Positions 18,494 through 26,023 of a stretch of DNA of 64,000 nt are shown piece after piece. A program made the translations under genes and the position numbers. Numbering within the stretch: the stretch's first letter is position 1; each line of letters starts with the position of its first letter. A model generated the notes under the pieces. It saw nothing but the letters and a program-made list of their open reading frames with translations, searched no databases and had not been told where the DNA came from. The stretch is taken from contig NZ_JAJVKV010000001.1 in assembly GCF_024198175.1 (NCBI RefSeq), positions 1 through 64,000 on the forward strand, written 5' to 3'. The stretch is from Pyxidicoccus xibeiensis (GTDB lineage Bacteria > Myxococcota > Myxococcia > Myxococcales > Myxococcaceae).

Positions 18494-19057
18494 ATGTCGA
18501 ACGCCCTCCCCGCGTCGCCTCGGGCCCGAGTCAGTGACCGGGCCTTCTACGTGTTTACCGCCGTGGTCTCCGCGGCCGCGCTGTCGTTCCTGGCGTGGAT
18601 TCTGATGGTGCGGCGGGGCGGGCCGGTGGACGGCGTGGATCTGCGCTTCCTGCCGGCAGTCAACGCGGGCCTCAACGCCACGGCGGCGGCGCTGCTCATC
18701 GCCGGGTGGGTGGCGGTGAAGCGGGGTGCGCGCAAGGCGCACCAGTACCTGATGGTGGCGGCCTTCGCGGCGTCCGCGCTCTTCCTGGTGTGCTACCTGG
18801 CGTACCACTACGTGCACGGCAACACGCGCTACGTGGGCGACTGGCGCGGGCTGTACCTGAGCATCCTGGCCAGCCACGTGCTGCTGTCCATGTCGGTGGT
18901 GCCGCTGGCGCTGGTGGCCTTCTACTTCGCGTGGAAGCAGGAGTTCACCCGGCACCGGAAGGTGACGCGGTGGCTGGCGCCCATCTGGGTCTACGTGTCG
19001 GTGACGGGCGTGGTCATCTTCTTCATGCTGCGCGGCAGCATGCCCGCGGTGCCGTAG
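18494..19057 (+). CDS. DUF420 membrane protein (CtaM-like)
   Basis: 187 residues, five hydrophobic segments. Conserved histidines fit DUF420: AHQYLM, YLAYHYVHGNTRYVGD, LASHVLLSM and RHRKVTRWLAPIWVYVSVTGV. DUF420 proteins such as CtaM help assemble haem-copper terminal oxidases in the inner membrane. AGGAAG precedes the ATG. It is divergent from the DUF1501 operon, which encodes two CxxCH proteins, so a shared link to respiration or haem chemistry is possible but not shown. Its stop is 3 bases from the stop of the convergent kinase gene. Confidence 0.8.
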   Translation: MSNALPASPRARVSDRAFYVFTAVVSAAALSFLAWILMVRRGGPVDGVDLRFLPAVNAGLNATAAALLIAGWVAVKRGARKAHQYLMVAAFAASALFLVCYLAYHYVHGNTRYVGDWRGLYLSILASHVLLSMSVVPLALVAFYFAWKQEFTRHRKVTRWLAPIWVYVSVTGVVIFFMLRGSMPAVP

Positions 19058-19060
19058 CGC

Positions 19061-20251
19061 TCACGACAGGGGGGCGGAGGGCGTCGGTCCTCCGCCGGAG
19101 GCGCCCACGCTGGCGGAGTCCGTCCGGGGCAGGCGCACGGTGAAGGTGGTGCCGCGGCCCTCCTGGCTCTCCACCTGGATGGTGCCCCCGTGCAGCTCCA
19201 CCATGTGGCGCGCGCTGGCCAGCCCCACCCCGCTGCCGGCGATGTCGCTCGTCACGTTGCGCCCGCGGCGGAAGCGCTCGAAGACGAAGGGCAGGTCGTC
19301 GGTGGGGATGCCGATGCCCTCGTCCGACACCTCCAGCCGCACCCGGCCCACCGGCTCGCCGGGCTCCTCGGCCAGCCGCACCGTGACGGTGGTGCCCGGC
19401 GCGCTGTACTTCACCGCGTTGCCCAGCAGGTTCTCCAGCACGCGCTCCAGGCCCCGCACGTCCCAGCTGCCGGTGAAGTCCTTGCCCCGCTCGTGCAGGA
19501 CGAAGCGGTGCCGGGCGGCGGCCTCCAGCGCGTGCAGCTTGGAGCCCACCAGGGCGCGCAGGTCCATGGGCTCGCGGCGCAGCGGCTGCTCCTCGCCGCG
19601 CGTCACCTCCAGGAAGTGGTCGATGAGCTCGCCCATGCGGTGCGCGGCGCGGACGATGTGCTCCAGCCGCGACGCCTGTGTGGGGGTGAGCACGCTGGGG
19701 GCGAGCTGACGGCTGAGGAGCTGGGCATTGAGGGCCATGATTTGCAGCGGCCCCTTGAGGTCGTGCGTGGCCAGGGCGAAGAGCTTGTCGCGCACGGCCA
19801 GGGCCTCACGGGCGGCCTGCTCCGCGCGCTCGGCCTGTACACGGCGCGCTTCCAGCTCGCGCGCCATGCGCACCCGGTCCACCGCGCTCCGGAGGCTGCG
19901 GCGCAGGCGCTCCGCGCTGAAGGTGTCCTTGACGAGGTAGTCCTGGGCGCCCGCCTTCATCGCGTCCACCGCCACGCGCTCGCTGCCGCTGCCGGTGAGC
20001 ATCACCACCGCGGGGACTGCGTCCAGGGCGCGCGAGTGGAGCTCACGCACCAGGCCCAGCCCGTTCATCCCCGGCAGGTGGTAGTCCACGAGGACGACGT
20101 CCAGCGGCGTGGCGTGGATGCGCGCCAGGGCCTCCTCCGCCGTCGAGACGGCCTCCACGTGCCAGGCGCCGTCCGCGTCGCGCTCCAGGGCACGGCGCAC
20201 CGCGAGCCGGTCCGCGGGGCTGTCATCCACCAGCAGCACGCGCAGGCTCAT
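19061..20251 (-). CDS. REC-histidine kinase hybrid of the phytochrome operon
   Basis: 396 residues. N-terminal receiver domain (1-125) with acidic pocket Asp9/Asp10, phospho-acceptor Asp56 (VLVDYHLPG) and Lys in QDYLVKD. A coiled-coil linker rich in Ala/Arg/Glu (about 125-155) leads to a HisKA domain with ATHDLKGPLQIM and a HATPase domain with LLGNAVKYS, DEGIGIP and GSGVGLASARHM. No membrane segment. It is the last gene of the operon and overlaps the single receiver gene by ATGA. It probably closes a phosphorelay: phytochrome kinase to receiver, to this hybrid, then an output outside the window. Confidence 0.9.
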   Translation of the reverse strand: MSLRVLLVDDSPADRLAVRRALERDADGAWHVEAVSTAEEALARIHATPLDVVLVDYHLPGMNGLGLVRELHSRALDAVPAVVMLTGSGSERVAVDAMKAGAQDYLVKDTFSAERLRRSLRSAVDRVRMARELEARRVQAERAEQAAREALAVRDKLFALATHDLKGPLQIMALNAQLLSRQLAPSVLTPTQASRLEHIVRAAHRMGELIDHFLEVTRGEEQPLRREPMDLRALVGSKLHALEAAARHRFVLHERGKDFTGSWDVRGLERVLENLLGNAVKYSAPGTTVTVRLAEEPGEPVGRVRLEVSDEGIGIPTDDLPFVFERFRRGRNVTSDIAGSGVGLASARHMVELHGGTIQVESQEGRGTTFTVRLPRTDSASVGASGGGPTPSAPLS

Positions 20252-20697
20252 GGGGGCGACTGCCTTTCCCCCGGCAGGCGGGCCGCGGTGAACCAGAAGG
20301 CCTGGAGGGCCCGCGCGGTGGCCTCGAGCGGCTCGCCGGGCTCCGGCTTGAAGAGGTAGCAGTTGGCCCCGTCCGCGTAGGCGCCCTCCACGTCCCCCAC
20401 CGCCTCCGAGCTGGAGAAGATGATGACGGGGATGCCGCGCAGCGCCGGGTCCGCCTTGAGGCGCGACAGCACCTCTCGGCCGCTCATGCCCGGCATGTGC
20501 AGGTCCAGCAGCACCAGCGCCGGCCGGGGGGCGTCCGCGTGGTCGCCGCGCTGGTAGAGGTAGTCCAGCGCGCTCTCTCCGTCACGCACGCGCACCACGG
20601 GGACGGGCATGGGGAGCCGGCGGGCGATGCGCTCCAGCGCCACCGCGTCCGCGTCGCTGTCCTCCACCAGCAGCAGGGGGCGTCGGGCCGTCGTCAT
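20248..20697 (-). CDS. Single-domain response regulator
   Basis: 149 residues, all receiver domain of the Rcp1/CheY type, with Glu12/Asp13 pocket, phospho-acceptor Asp65 (VLLDLHMPGMSG), Ser triplet IIFSSSEA and Lys in YLFKPEP. No output domain. The start codon overlaps the phytochrome stop by ATGA and its own stop overlaps the hybrid kinase start in the same way, so the three are translationally coupled. Rcp1-like regulators are standard partners of bacteriophytochrome kinases. Confidence 0.92.
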   Translation of the reverse strand: MTTARRPLLLVEDSDADAVALERIARRLPMPVPVVRVRDGESALDYLYQRGDHADAPRPALVLLDLHMPGMSGREVLSRLKADPALRGIPVIIFSSSEAVGDVEGAYADGANCYLFKPEPGEPLEATARALQAFWFTAARLPGERQSPP

Positions 20698-22976
20698 CGC
20701 GGCCCCCGGCCCAGCGTGAAGTAGAAGGTGGCGCCCTGGTGGGGCGCGGAGTCCACCCACAGCTCGCCTCCGTGCAGCCGCACCAGCCGGCGGGCGATGG
20801 CGAGCCCCGCCCCGGAGCCGCCGCCATACGCCTGGGCCGGGTGCAGCCGCCGGAACATCTCGAAGATGCTCTCGTGGAACTGCGGGGGGATGCCGATGCC
20901 CGGGTCTCTCACGAAGAAAACGTAGGGCGCTCGGAAGCGGTCCGCCGCTGCCGGACGCGGCTCCCCCGGGCCGAAGAAGCCCGGCTCCACCCAGCGCGGC
21001 TCGGCTGCCTGGTACTTGGCCGCGTTGGATAGGAGGTTGGCCCACACCTGGCGGATGCGCACGGCGTCACACGCGATGCGGGGCAGGCGGCGGGGCAGGC
21101 GCACCTCGACACGGCCCTCCTCCAGGCGCGTGGAAATCATGGCGAGCGCCTCGTCCACCACCTCCTGCATGTCCACCTCGCCCCACGCCAGCTCCACGTA
21201 GCCGACGCGGCTGTACTCGAAGAGGTTCTTCAGCATCCCCTGGGTGCGCCGGGCCAGTCCCCCCACGGCCTGGAGCTGCTCGCGTCCCTCGGGCTGCAGC
21301 GAGTCGCCGTAGTCTTCGAGGAAGAAGGCGGTGTACTGCTGGATGCCGCGCAGCGGCTCCTGGAGGTCGTGCCCCACGGTGCCGCTGAAGGACTCCAGCT
21401 CCGCGTTGGAGCGGGCCAGCGCGCGCGACAGCCGGGCCAGCTCCGCCGCGTGGCGCAGCACCACCCCCGCCAGCCCGCCGCGAAACGCATCCGCCGCTTC
21501 CACGTCCTCGGGCGTCCAGGGTGCGCTCACCCCCCGCACCTCCTCGCGCCAGGCGGCGAAGGAGCCCCGGGGGTGCAGCCGCGCGTGGCCCGGCTCCGCC
21601 TGCGCGGGCTTGTGCGGGTTGCCCGCCCAGGTGACGGTGCGCTCCACCTCCGGACGGAACCAGAGGACGAAGCGCGGGGCCTCCGGGTCCAACCGCACCG
21701 CCAGCAGGCCGGCGGCCACGTCCGCGCGGCCGGCCAGCGGCGGGAAGAGCGCGCCCAGCCGCTCGGTGTGGAAGGTGGTGCCCTGCCCCGCCTCCAGGGT
21801 GAGCCACGCGGCCAGGGCCCGCACCTCGTCCGCGGAGGGCGTCTTCCCGAAGAGCAGGGGCGCGTCGCCGTGCTCGGGGTCCTCGCCCTTCGCGTCGAGG
21901 GCGCCGCCGAGCAGGAGCGCCGCGCCGCTGGCGCCGGTGAGCTCCAGCAGCAGCCCGCCGTGGCTCTCGAGCGCGGCGGGGAGCGCGGGGCCTTCGCCCA
22001 GCTGGGTGACGAGCCGGCGCTGGAGCTCGGCGCGGCGGGCGCGCGAGGCGGCCTCGGCGCCGCGCTCCTCGGCGGAGAGCTGCAGGGACAGCAGCCGCGC
22101 GAGGACTTCACACGCCTGGCGCCGGGCGGCGGAGACGGCGTGCGGCTTCAGGTGGTGACACGCGATGAGGCCCCACAGCGCGCCGTCCTTCAGCAGCGAC
22201 ACGGAGAAGGAGGCCCCCACGCCCATGTTGCGCAGGTACTCCAGGTGCACCTCGGACACGCTGCGCAGGGCCGCGCCGGAGAGGTCCAGCGGGCGGCCCG
22301 TGTCCGGCAGCGCGGGCGGCTCCAGGGGCACGGTGCGGGCGTTGACGTCCGCGATGAGGCGCAACGGGTTGCGCGTGTAGAGGGCACGGGCCTGGACGGG
22401 GATGTCCGAGGCGGGGAAGTGCAGCCCCAGGAAGGAGTCCACGCCCCCTCCCCGGCTCTCCGCCAGCACCTCGCCGTGCCAGTCCGCGTGGAAGCGGTAC
22501 ACCATGACGCGGTCGAAGCCGGTGAGCGCGCGCACTGCGTCCGCGGCGGCCTGGAGGAGCGCGGGTGTTCCGTGGGCGCGTGACAGCGAGGAGACGAGCC
22601 GGTGCAGCGCGGCGAGGGCGTCCTCCTCGGCCGTCGAGTCCGAGAGGGGCTCCAGCTCCAGCACCGCGAGCCCGTCGCTGTCGTGCAGCAGCGCGGAGCA
22701 GGCGCGGCCGCCCACCTTCACGCGCACGGGCCCGGAGGCCGTGCCGGCGCGCACGCGGCGCAGGGTGTCCGCGTCCAGCACGCGGGTGACGGGCTGTCCG
22801 CGCAGGGCCTGGGGTGACACGCCGAGCAGCGCCTCCGCGTTGGCGCTGACCACGGCCACGGTGAGGTCCGGCTCGCGGAAGGCCAGCAGCACGCCATGCG
22901 GCTGGATGCCCCCCAGCAGGTGGATGGGCTCCCTGTCACATCGGGTCAGGTCCAGCTCAGGGGCGGACGGACGCAT
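20694..22976 (-). CDS. bphP: Bacteriophytochrome histidine kinase
   Basis: 760 residues from the ATG at 22976 (GGGAG upstream). Red/far-red photoreceptor. The PAS domain begins with the biliverdin-attachment Cys13 (TRCDREPIH) and ends GIQPHG. The GAF domain contains the signature FPASDIP, and a PHY domain follows (about 310-490). The kinase core has HisKA GHDLQEPLRGIQQY and HATPase LLSNAAKY, DPGIGIPP and GSGAGLAIARRL. The haem oxygenase gene that makes its chromophore lies just upstream and overlaps it by 20 bases. Cytosolic. Confidence 0.95.
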   Translation of the reverse strand: MRPSAPELDLTRCDREPIHLLGGIQPHGVLLAFREPDLTVAVVSANAEALLGVSPQALRGQPVTRVLDADTLRRVRAGTASGPVRVKVGGRACSALLHDSDGLAVLELEPLSDSTAEEDALAALHRLVSSLSRAHGTPALLQAAADAVRALTGFDRVMVYRFHADWHGEVLAESRGGGVDSFLGLHFPASDIPVQARALYTRNPLRLIADVNARTVPLEPPALPDTGRPLDLSGAALRSVSEVHLEYLRNMGVGASFSVSLLKDGALWGLIACHHLKPHAVSAARRQACEVLARLLSLQLSAEERGAEAASRARRAELQRRLVTQLGEGPALPAALESHGGLLLELTGASGAALLLGGALDAKGEDPEHGDAPLLFGKTPSADEVRALAAWLTLEAGQGTTFHTERLGALFPPLAGRADVAAGLLAVRLDPEAPRFVLWFRPEVERTVTWAGNPHKPAQAEPGHARLHPRGSFAAWREEVRGVSAPWTPEDVEAADAFRGGLAGVVLRHAAELARLSRALARSNAELESFSGTVGHDLQEPLRGIQQYTAFFLEDYGDSLQPEGREQLQAVGGLARRTQGMLKNLFEYSRVGYVELAWGEVDMQEVVDEALAMISTRLEEGRVEVRLPRRLPRIACDAVRIRQVWANLLSNAAKYQAAEPRWVEPGFFGPGEPRPAAADRFRAPYVFFVRDPGIGIPPQFHESIFEMFRRLHPAQAYGGGSGAGLAIARRLVRLHGGELWVDSAPHQGATFYFTLGRGPR

Positions 22977-23565
22977 GGCCTGTCTCCCGCGTGAGCCAGG
23001 CTCCGAATGCATCGAAGGTGTCTTGGGCTCCCTTCACCACCCGGGTGTCGAAGTCACCGGAGGCCGCCCGGGCCGCCGTGTGCGTGAGGGCCTCACCGAA
23101 GGCCCGCCACATGGGGCCCACGTCCTCGCCGTACGCGCGGAAGAAGGCGAAGTCACCGACGGGGACACCGGCGAAGTGGCGGCGTAGGTGGCGGAGGATG
23201 AGCTGACCTCCCAGGGTGGAGCCCTCGAGGACGTAGAAGCAGCCCAGCGCCTCCGGGACTCCGGGCAGGGCGGGCAGCTGCTCGCAGCGGGGCAGCCTGG
23301 CGAGCGAGGCGGCGTCATGGCCGAGCGCGCGGAGGTCCTCCTCCAGCAGCGACACCTTCCAGCGCTCGTGGGCTCGCAGGGCGGGCTCCGCCGCTTCCAG
23401 CCGGGCGGCGAGCGCCGCCTCCAGCGGGACGTAGAACCCATGGAGTGCTTCCAGGTGACGCCGGTAGTCGCCGGGAGTCAGCCCCGGCTCCATCAGCCGG
23501 ACCGCGGCCTCGGTGCGCTCATGGTGAGGGCGCGTCTCGGTCTTCAATCGCTGCAGCAGGGACAC
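22957..23565 (-). CDS. bphO: Biliverdin-producing haem oxygenase
   Basis: 202 residues from a GTG at 23565, which gives the normal family start VSLLQRLKTETRPHHE; an ATG at 23595 adds ten residues and neither start has a clear ribosome site. The proximal haem ligand is His15 in TRPHHERTE, and the distal helix GCFYVLEGSTLGGQ is present. It converts haem to biliverdin, CO and iron, supplying the phytochrome chromophore. It is the first gene of the bphO-bphP-receiver-hybrid kinase operon. Confidence 0.93.
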   Translation of the reverse strand: MSLLQRLKTETRPHHERTEAAVRLMEPGLTPGDYRRHLEALHGFYVPLEAALAARLEAAEPALRAHERWKVSLLEEDLRALGHDAASLARLPRCEQLPALPGVPEALGCFYVLEGSTLGGQLILRHLRRHFAGVPVGDFAFFRAYGEDVGPMWRAFGEALTHTAARAASGDFDTRVVKGAQDTFDAFGAWLTRETGHASVRP

Positions 23566-23727
23566 GGTGGCGAAAAGATGGCCCCAACCTCGCATGGAGG
23601 GAACCGGGGTTTTTCCGGGAGTGTCCACCGGGTTACCTCTGCTCCCGGGTCTCGGTAGCGCCCCGGCGCATGCATGGACAGGAGGCGGGCCGTCAGGAAC
23701 ACCGGGCCTCATCCGACCCTGCCGCGC

Positions 23728-24540
23728 ATGCGAATCCTGACACTCGACGCGGTGCCGTCACAGACCTGGCCCTATCAGTCCGCGGCACCGCGCGGCGGGG
23801 CGGAGCTCCGTCACTTCCCGTTGCTGCATGGCACGGTGGACGCGCTGCCGGAGGGGCTGGATGCACTGCTGGTGCTGTCGGACCTGCAGGGCGTGGCGCC
23901 CCATGCAGCGCGGGATGGGGCGGTGGCGCTGCTGGGAGAGGTGCTGGCCGATACGCTGGCGGAGCTGGGCGAGCTGGGTGAGTTGCCGCTCGCGGGAAAC
24001 ACGGGCGTGGTGCTCGCGGGGGACCTGTACTCGGAGGACTCCGCGACGGTGCGTGGGGCGTCGGGGGACGTGCGGGAGGTGTGGCGTGCCTTCGCGGCGC
24101 ACTACCGCTGGGTGGCGGGCGTGGCCGGCAATCACGACACCTTCGGGAGTGCGCGCGAGCAGGAGCGCTTCAAGCGCGAGCCGGGAGTCTGCCTGCTCGA
24201 CGGCGAGACGGTGGAGCTGGAGGGGCTGCGGGTGGCGGGGGTGGGCGGCATCATCGGCCGGCCCGACAAGCTGGGACGGAGGGAGGAAGAGGAGCACCTC
24301 GGGTTGATACGCGAGGTGCTGCGCGATGCGCCGGAGCTGCTCGTGCTGCATGCGGGCCCGGACCTGCCGGGAATGCGCGTGCATGGGAGCGCGCCCATCC
24401 GGGAGGTGCTCGAAGGACGGGAGGGGCTGTTGGTGGTGTGCGGCCACGCGCACTGGGAGGAGCCGCTCGCCACGCTGCGCGGGGGGACCCAGGTGCTCAA
24501 CGTGGACAGCCGGGCCGTGCTCCTCCGGCGGGGAGGGTGA
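23728..24540 (+). CDS. Calcineurin-like metallophosphoesterase
   Basis: 270 residues. I chose the ATG at 23728 because upstream codons give a non-conserved Arg/Pro leader. Metal-site motifs appear in order: LSDLQG, LAGDLYSED, GNHDTFG, LHAGPD and CGHAHWE. This is the GD/GNHD/GH pattern of class III phosphoesterases with two metals. No signal peptide, so cytosolic. Substrate unknown. It ends 21 bases before the SitA-like gene, possibly by chance because that gene has its own lipoprotein start. Confidence 0.82.
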   Translation: MRILTLDAVPSQTWPYQSAAPRGGAELRHFPLLHGTVDALPEGLDALLVLSDLQGVAPHAARDGAVALLGEVLADTLAELGELGELPLAGNTGVVLAGDLYSEDSATVRGASGDVREVWRAFAAHYRWVAGVAGNHDTFGSAREQERFKREPGVCLLDGETVELEGLRVAGVGGIIGRPDKLGRREEEEHLGLIREVLRDAPELLVLHAGPDLPGMRVHGSAPIREVLEGREGLLVVCGHAHWEEPLATLRGGTQVLNVDSRAVLLRRGG

Positions 24541-24561
24541 GCCGGTATCGTCCGGGGCACG

Positions 24562-25263
24562 ATGACGACGCTTCCGCGAGTCCGTCCTGGGGTGCTGTTC
24601 GCTGTGTTGCTCTGCGCCTGTGCTTCGTCGTTTCCCGGCGGGCGCGCCTGGGAGGACGCGGAGCGCGCGGAGGCGTGCGACTCCGCCGAGGTGGAGCAGT
24701 GTGTCGTTGTTGCCTGTGAAGGCGAAGACTGCGGCCTCTTCGACTGCGCCGATGTGGACTTGGAGGCGCTGGCGGAAGCTCCGGTGGAGCTGGCTCAGGG
24801 GTACTCCCGTCCTCCCCATCGTGCGCCGGCCTTCCGCAACTGGCGGAACACGGGCATCCGGGCCGGCGCACGCCCTCGGATGACATTCCACTTCCGCTAC
24901 CGCCAGGGCTTCCTCCCCGCCCTACCCCGCGAGCCGGGCAAGCTGGTGCATCACCACCTGTTTCCGCAGCAGCCGCTGCTGGCGCGGTGGTTCCTGCGCT
25001 GTGGCGTGGACATCCACAAGTTCACCATCCTCATCCCGGAGCACATCCACCGGCAGATTCACAGCGGCACGGGACGTGGTGGCCTGTGGAACCAGGCCTG
25101 GCGCGACTACCACGCGTCCATCCGTGGCCGCACCGTGACGCCCGAGGAGCTTCACCGGAAAGCAGTTGAGCTCATCTTCCGCTTCGAGCTGACAGGCCCG
25201 GTCGTGCCGTATAACGCCCCCATGGGTCCGTTTCAGTCACTCCCTTCGCTGAAGGCGCCCTGA
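24562..25263 (+). CDS. SitA6-family polymorphic toxin lipoprotein
   Basis: 233 residues. Signal peptide with lipobox L-C-A-C (Cys20). A short Cys/acidic segment follows (about 25-70: ACDSAEVEQC, CEGEDCGLFDC), then a basic spacer and a C-terminal effector domain with His130-His132 (LVHHHLFPQQ), KFTILIPEH and His161/His163/His167. This histidine pattern is that of the DUF2380/TIGR02269 group, known as SitA6-type swarm-inhibition toxins. In Myxococcus, SitA lipoproteins pass between kin cells by TraA/TraB outer-membrane exchange and kill non-immune recipients; the fold suggests a nuclease. The cognate immunity gene follows. Confidence 0.85.
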   Translation: MTTLPRVRPGVLFAVLLCACASSFPGGRAWEDAERAEACDSAEVEQCVVVACEGEDCGLFDCADVDLEALAEAPVELAQGYSRPPHRAPAFRNWRNTGIRAGARPRMTFHFRYRQGFLPALPREPGKLVHHHLFPQQPLLARWFLRCGVDIHKFTILIPEHIHRQIHSGTGRGGLWNQAWRDYHASIRGRTVTPEELHRKAVELIFRFELTGPVVPYNAPMGPFQSLPSLKAP

Positions 25264-25280
25264 ACGCCTGGAGGCAAAGA

Positions 25281-26009
25281 GTGAAGTTCTACGAAGCCAC
25301 CGAGGACACCTCCCTGGGCTACACGGGCAACCTGGACGATGCGGTCCATAAGTGGAGCCTGCCGGGCGCGCAGCCCTGCCCTACCTGCCGCGCCGGAGGA
25401 GGCATCACGGGCCTTCAATACCCGTGCGTGGACCTGTCGAGCCTTCCCGAACACGAGCTCAAGAAGCTCTCCGACCCATGGCCGGTGCCAGCCGAGGAAC
25501 TCGCTCGTCTGACCGAGCTGGTACGTCCGTTCGTGCCTTCGTGGGCCGTGCTGAAACCGGGGGCAGCATTCGGCCCCATCACCGGGAAGGGAATCAACCG
25601 CGTTGGCGACCTCTTCATGCAGACACCGTGGACGCTTCTGCTCCGTCGGGAAGCCTTGGAGCAATTGCAGTCCTCGGGCCTGCGCGGCCTCCAGGGCTGT
25701 CCCATCCAGGTGAGCTTCCGCGGCAAGAACCCGCCGGAGTTGCTGGACCTCCAACTGAGGCTGTACGGCCGGCTCCATACAGCCTGCTTCCCGCCGGACC
25801 TCAAGCCGCCCTGCCCGACGTGTGGCAACCCCCGGGACAAGAGACTCCCCGACCCCATCATCCTCGACGCCGCGACGCTGCCTACGGGCGTGGACGTGTT
25901 CCGCCTGGAGGAAATCCCCGGCTACATCTTCGTCACCGAGCGCTTCGTGGACGCCGTGTCAGGACTGGGCCTCGTTGGGGTGAAGTTCCAGGAGCGGGAG
26001 GCCCGCTGA
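25281..26009 (+). CDS. SitI6-like double-CXXC immunity protein
   Basis: 242 residues from a GTG with GGAGG upstream. Two zinc-ribbon-like motifs, Cys33-x2-Cys36 (CPTCRAGG) and Cys178-x2-Cys181 (CPTCGNPRD), mark the myxobacterial double-CXXCG family that serves as SitI6 immunity to SitA6 toxins. No signal peptide, so it acts in the cytosol, where the toxin would act. It lies 17 bases after the toxin gene and is almost certainly co-transcribed. Its stop codon lies in a small bidirectional hairpin shared with the convergent helicase gene. Confidence 0.85.
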   Translation: MKFYEATEDTSLGYTGNLDDAVHKWSLPGAQPCPTCRAGGGITGLQYPCVDLSSLPEHELKKLSDPWPVPAEELARLTELVRPFVPSWAVLKPGAAFGPITGKGINRVGDLFMQTPWTLLLRREALEQLQSSGLRGLQGCPIQVSFRGKNPPELLDLQLRLYGRLHTACFPPDLKPPCPTCGNPRDKRLPDPIILDAATLPTGVDVFRLEEIPGYIFVTERFVDAVSGLGLVGVKFQEREAR

Positions 26010-26023
26010 GCGCCCTGCTCAGC
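26005..26023. terminator. Short hairpin spanning two convergent stops
   Basis: GCTGAGC and GCTCAGC form a 7-bp stem with a 5-base loop, covering the stop codons of the immunity gene (plus) and the helicase gene (minus). The genes are only 9 bases apart. Confidence 0.35.

Noticed and set aside
23758-24891. Minus-strand 377-codon frame over the phosphoesterase gene
   Set aside because: Shadow; the plus strand carries GD, GNHD and GHAH metal motifs in order.
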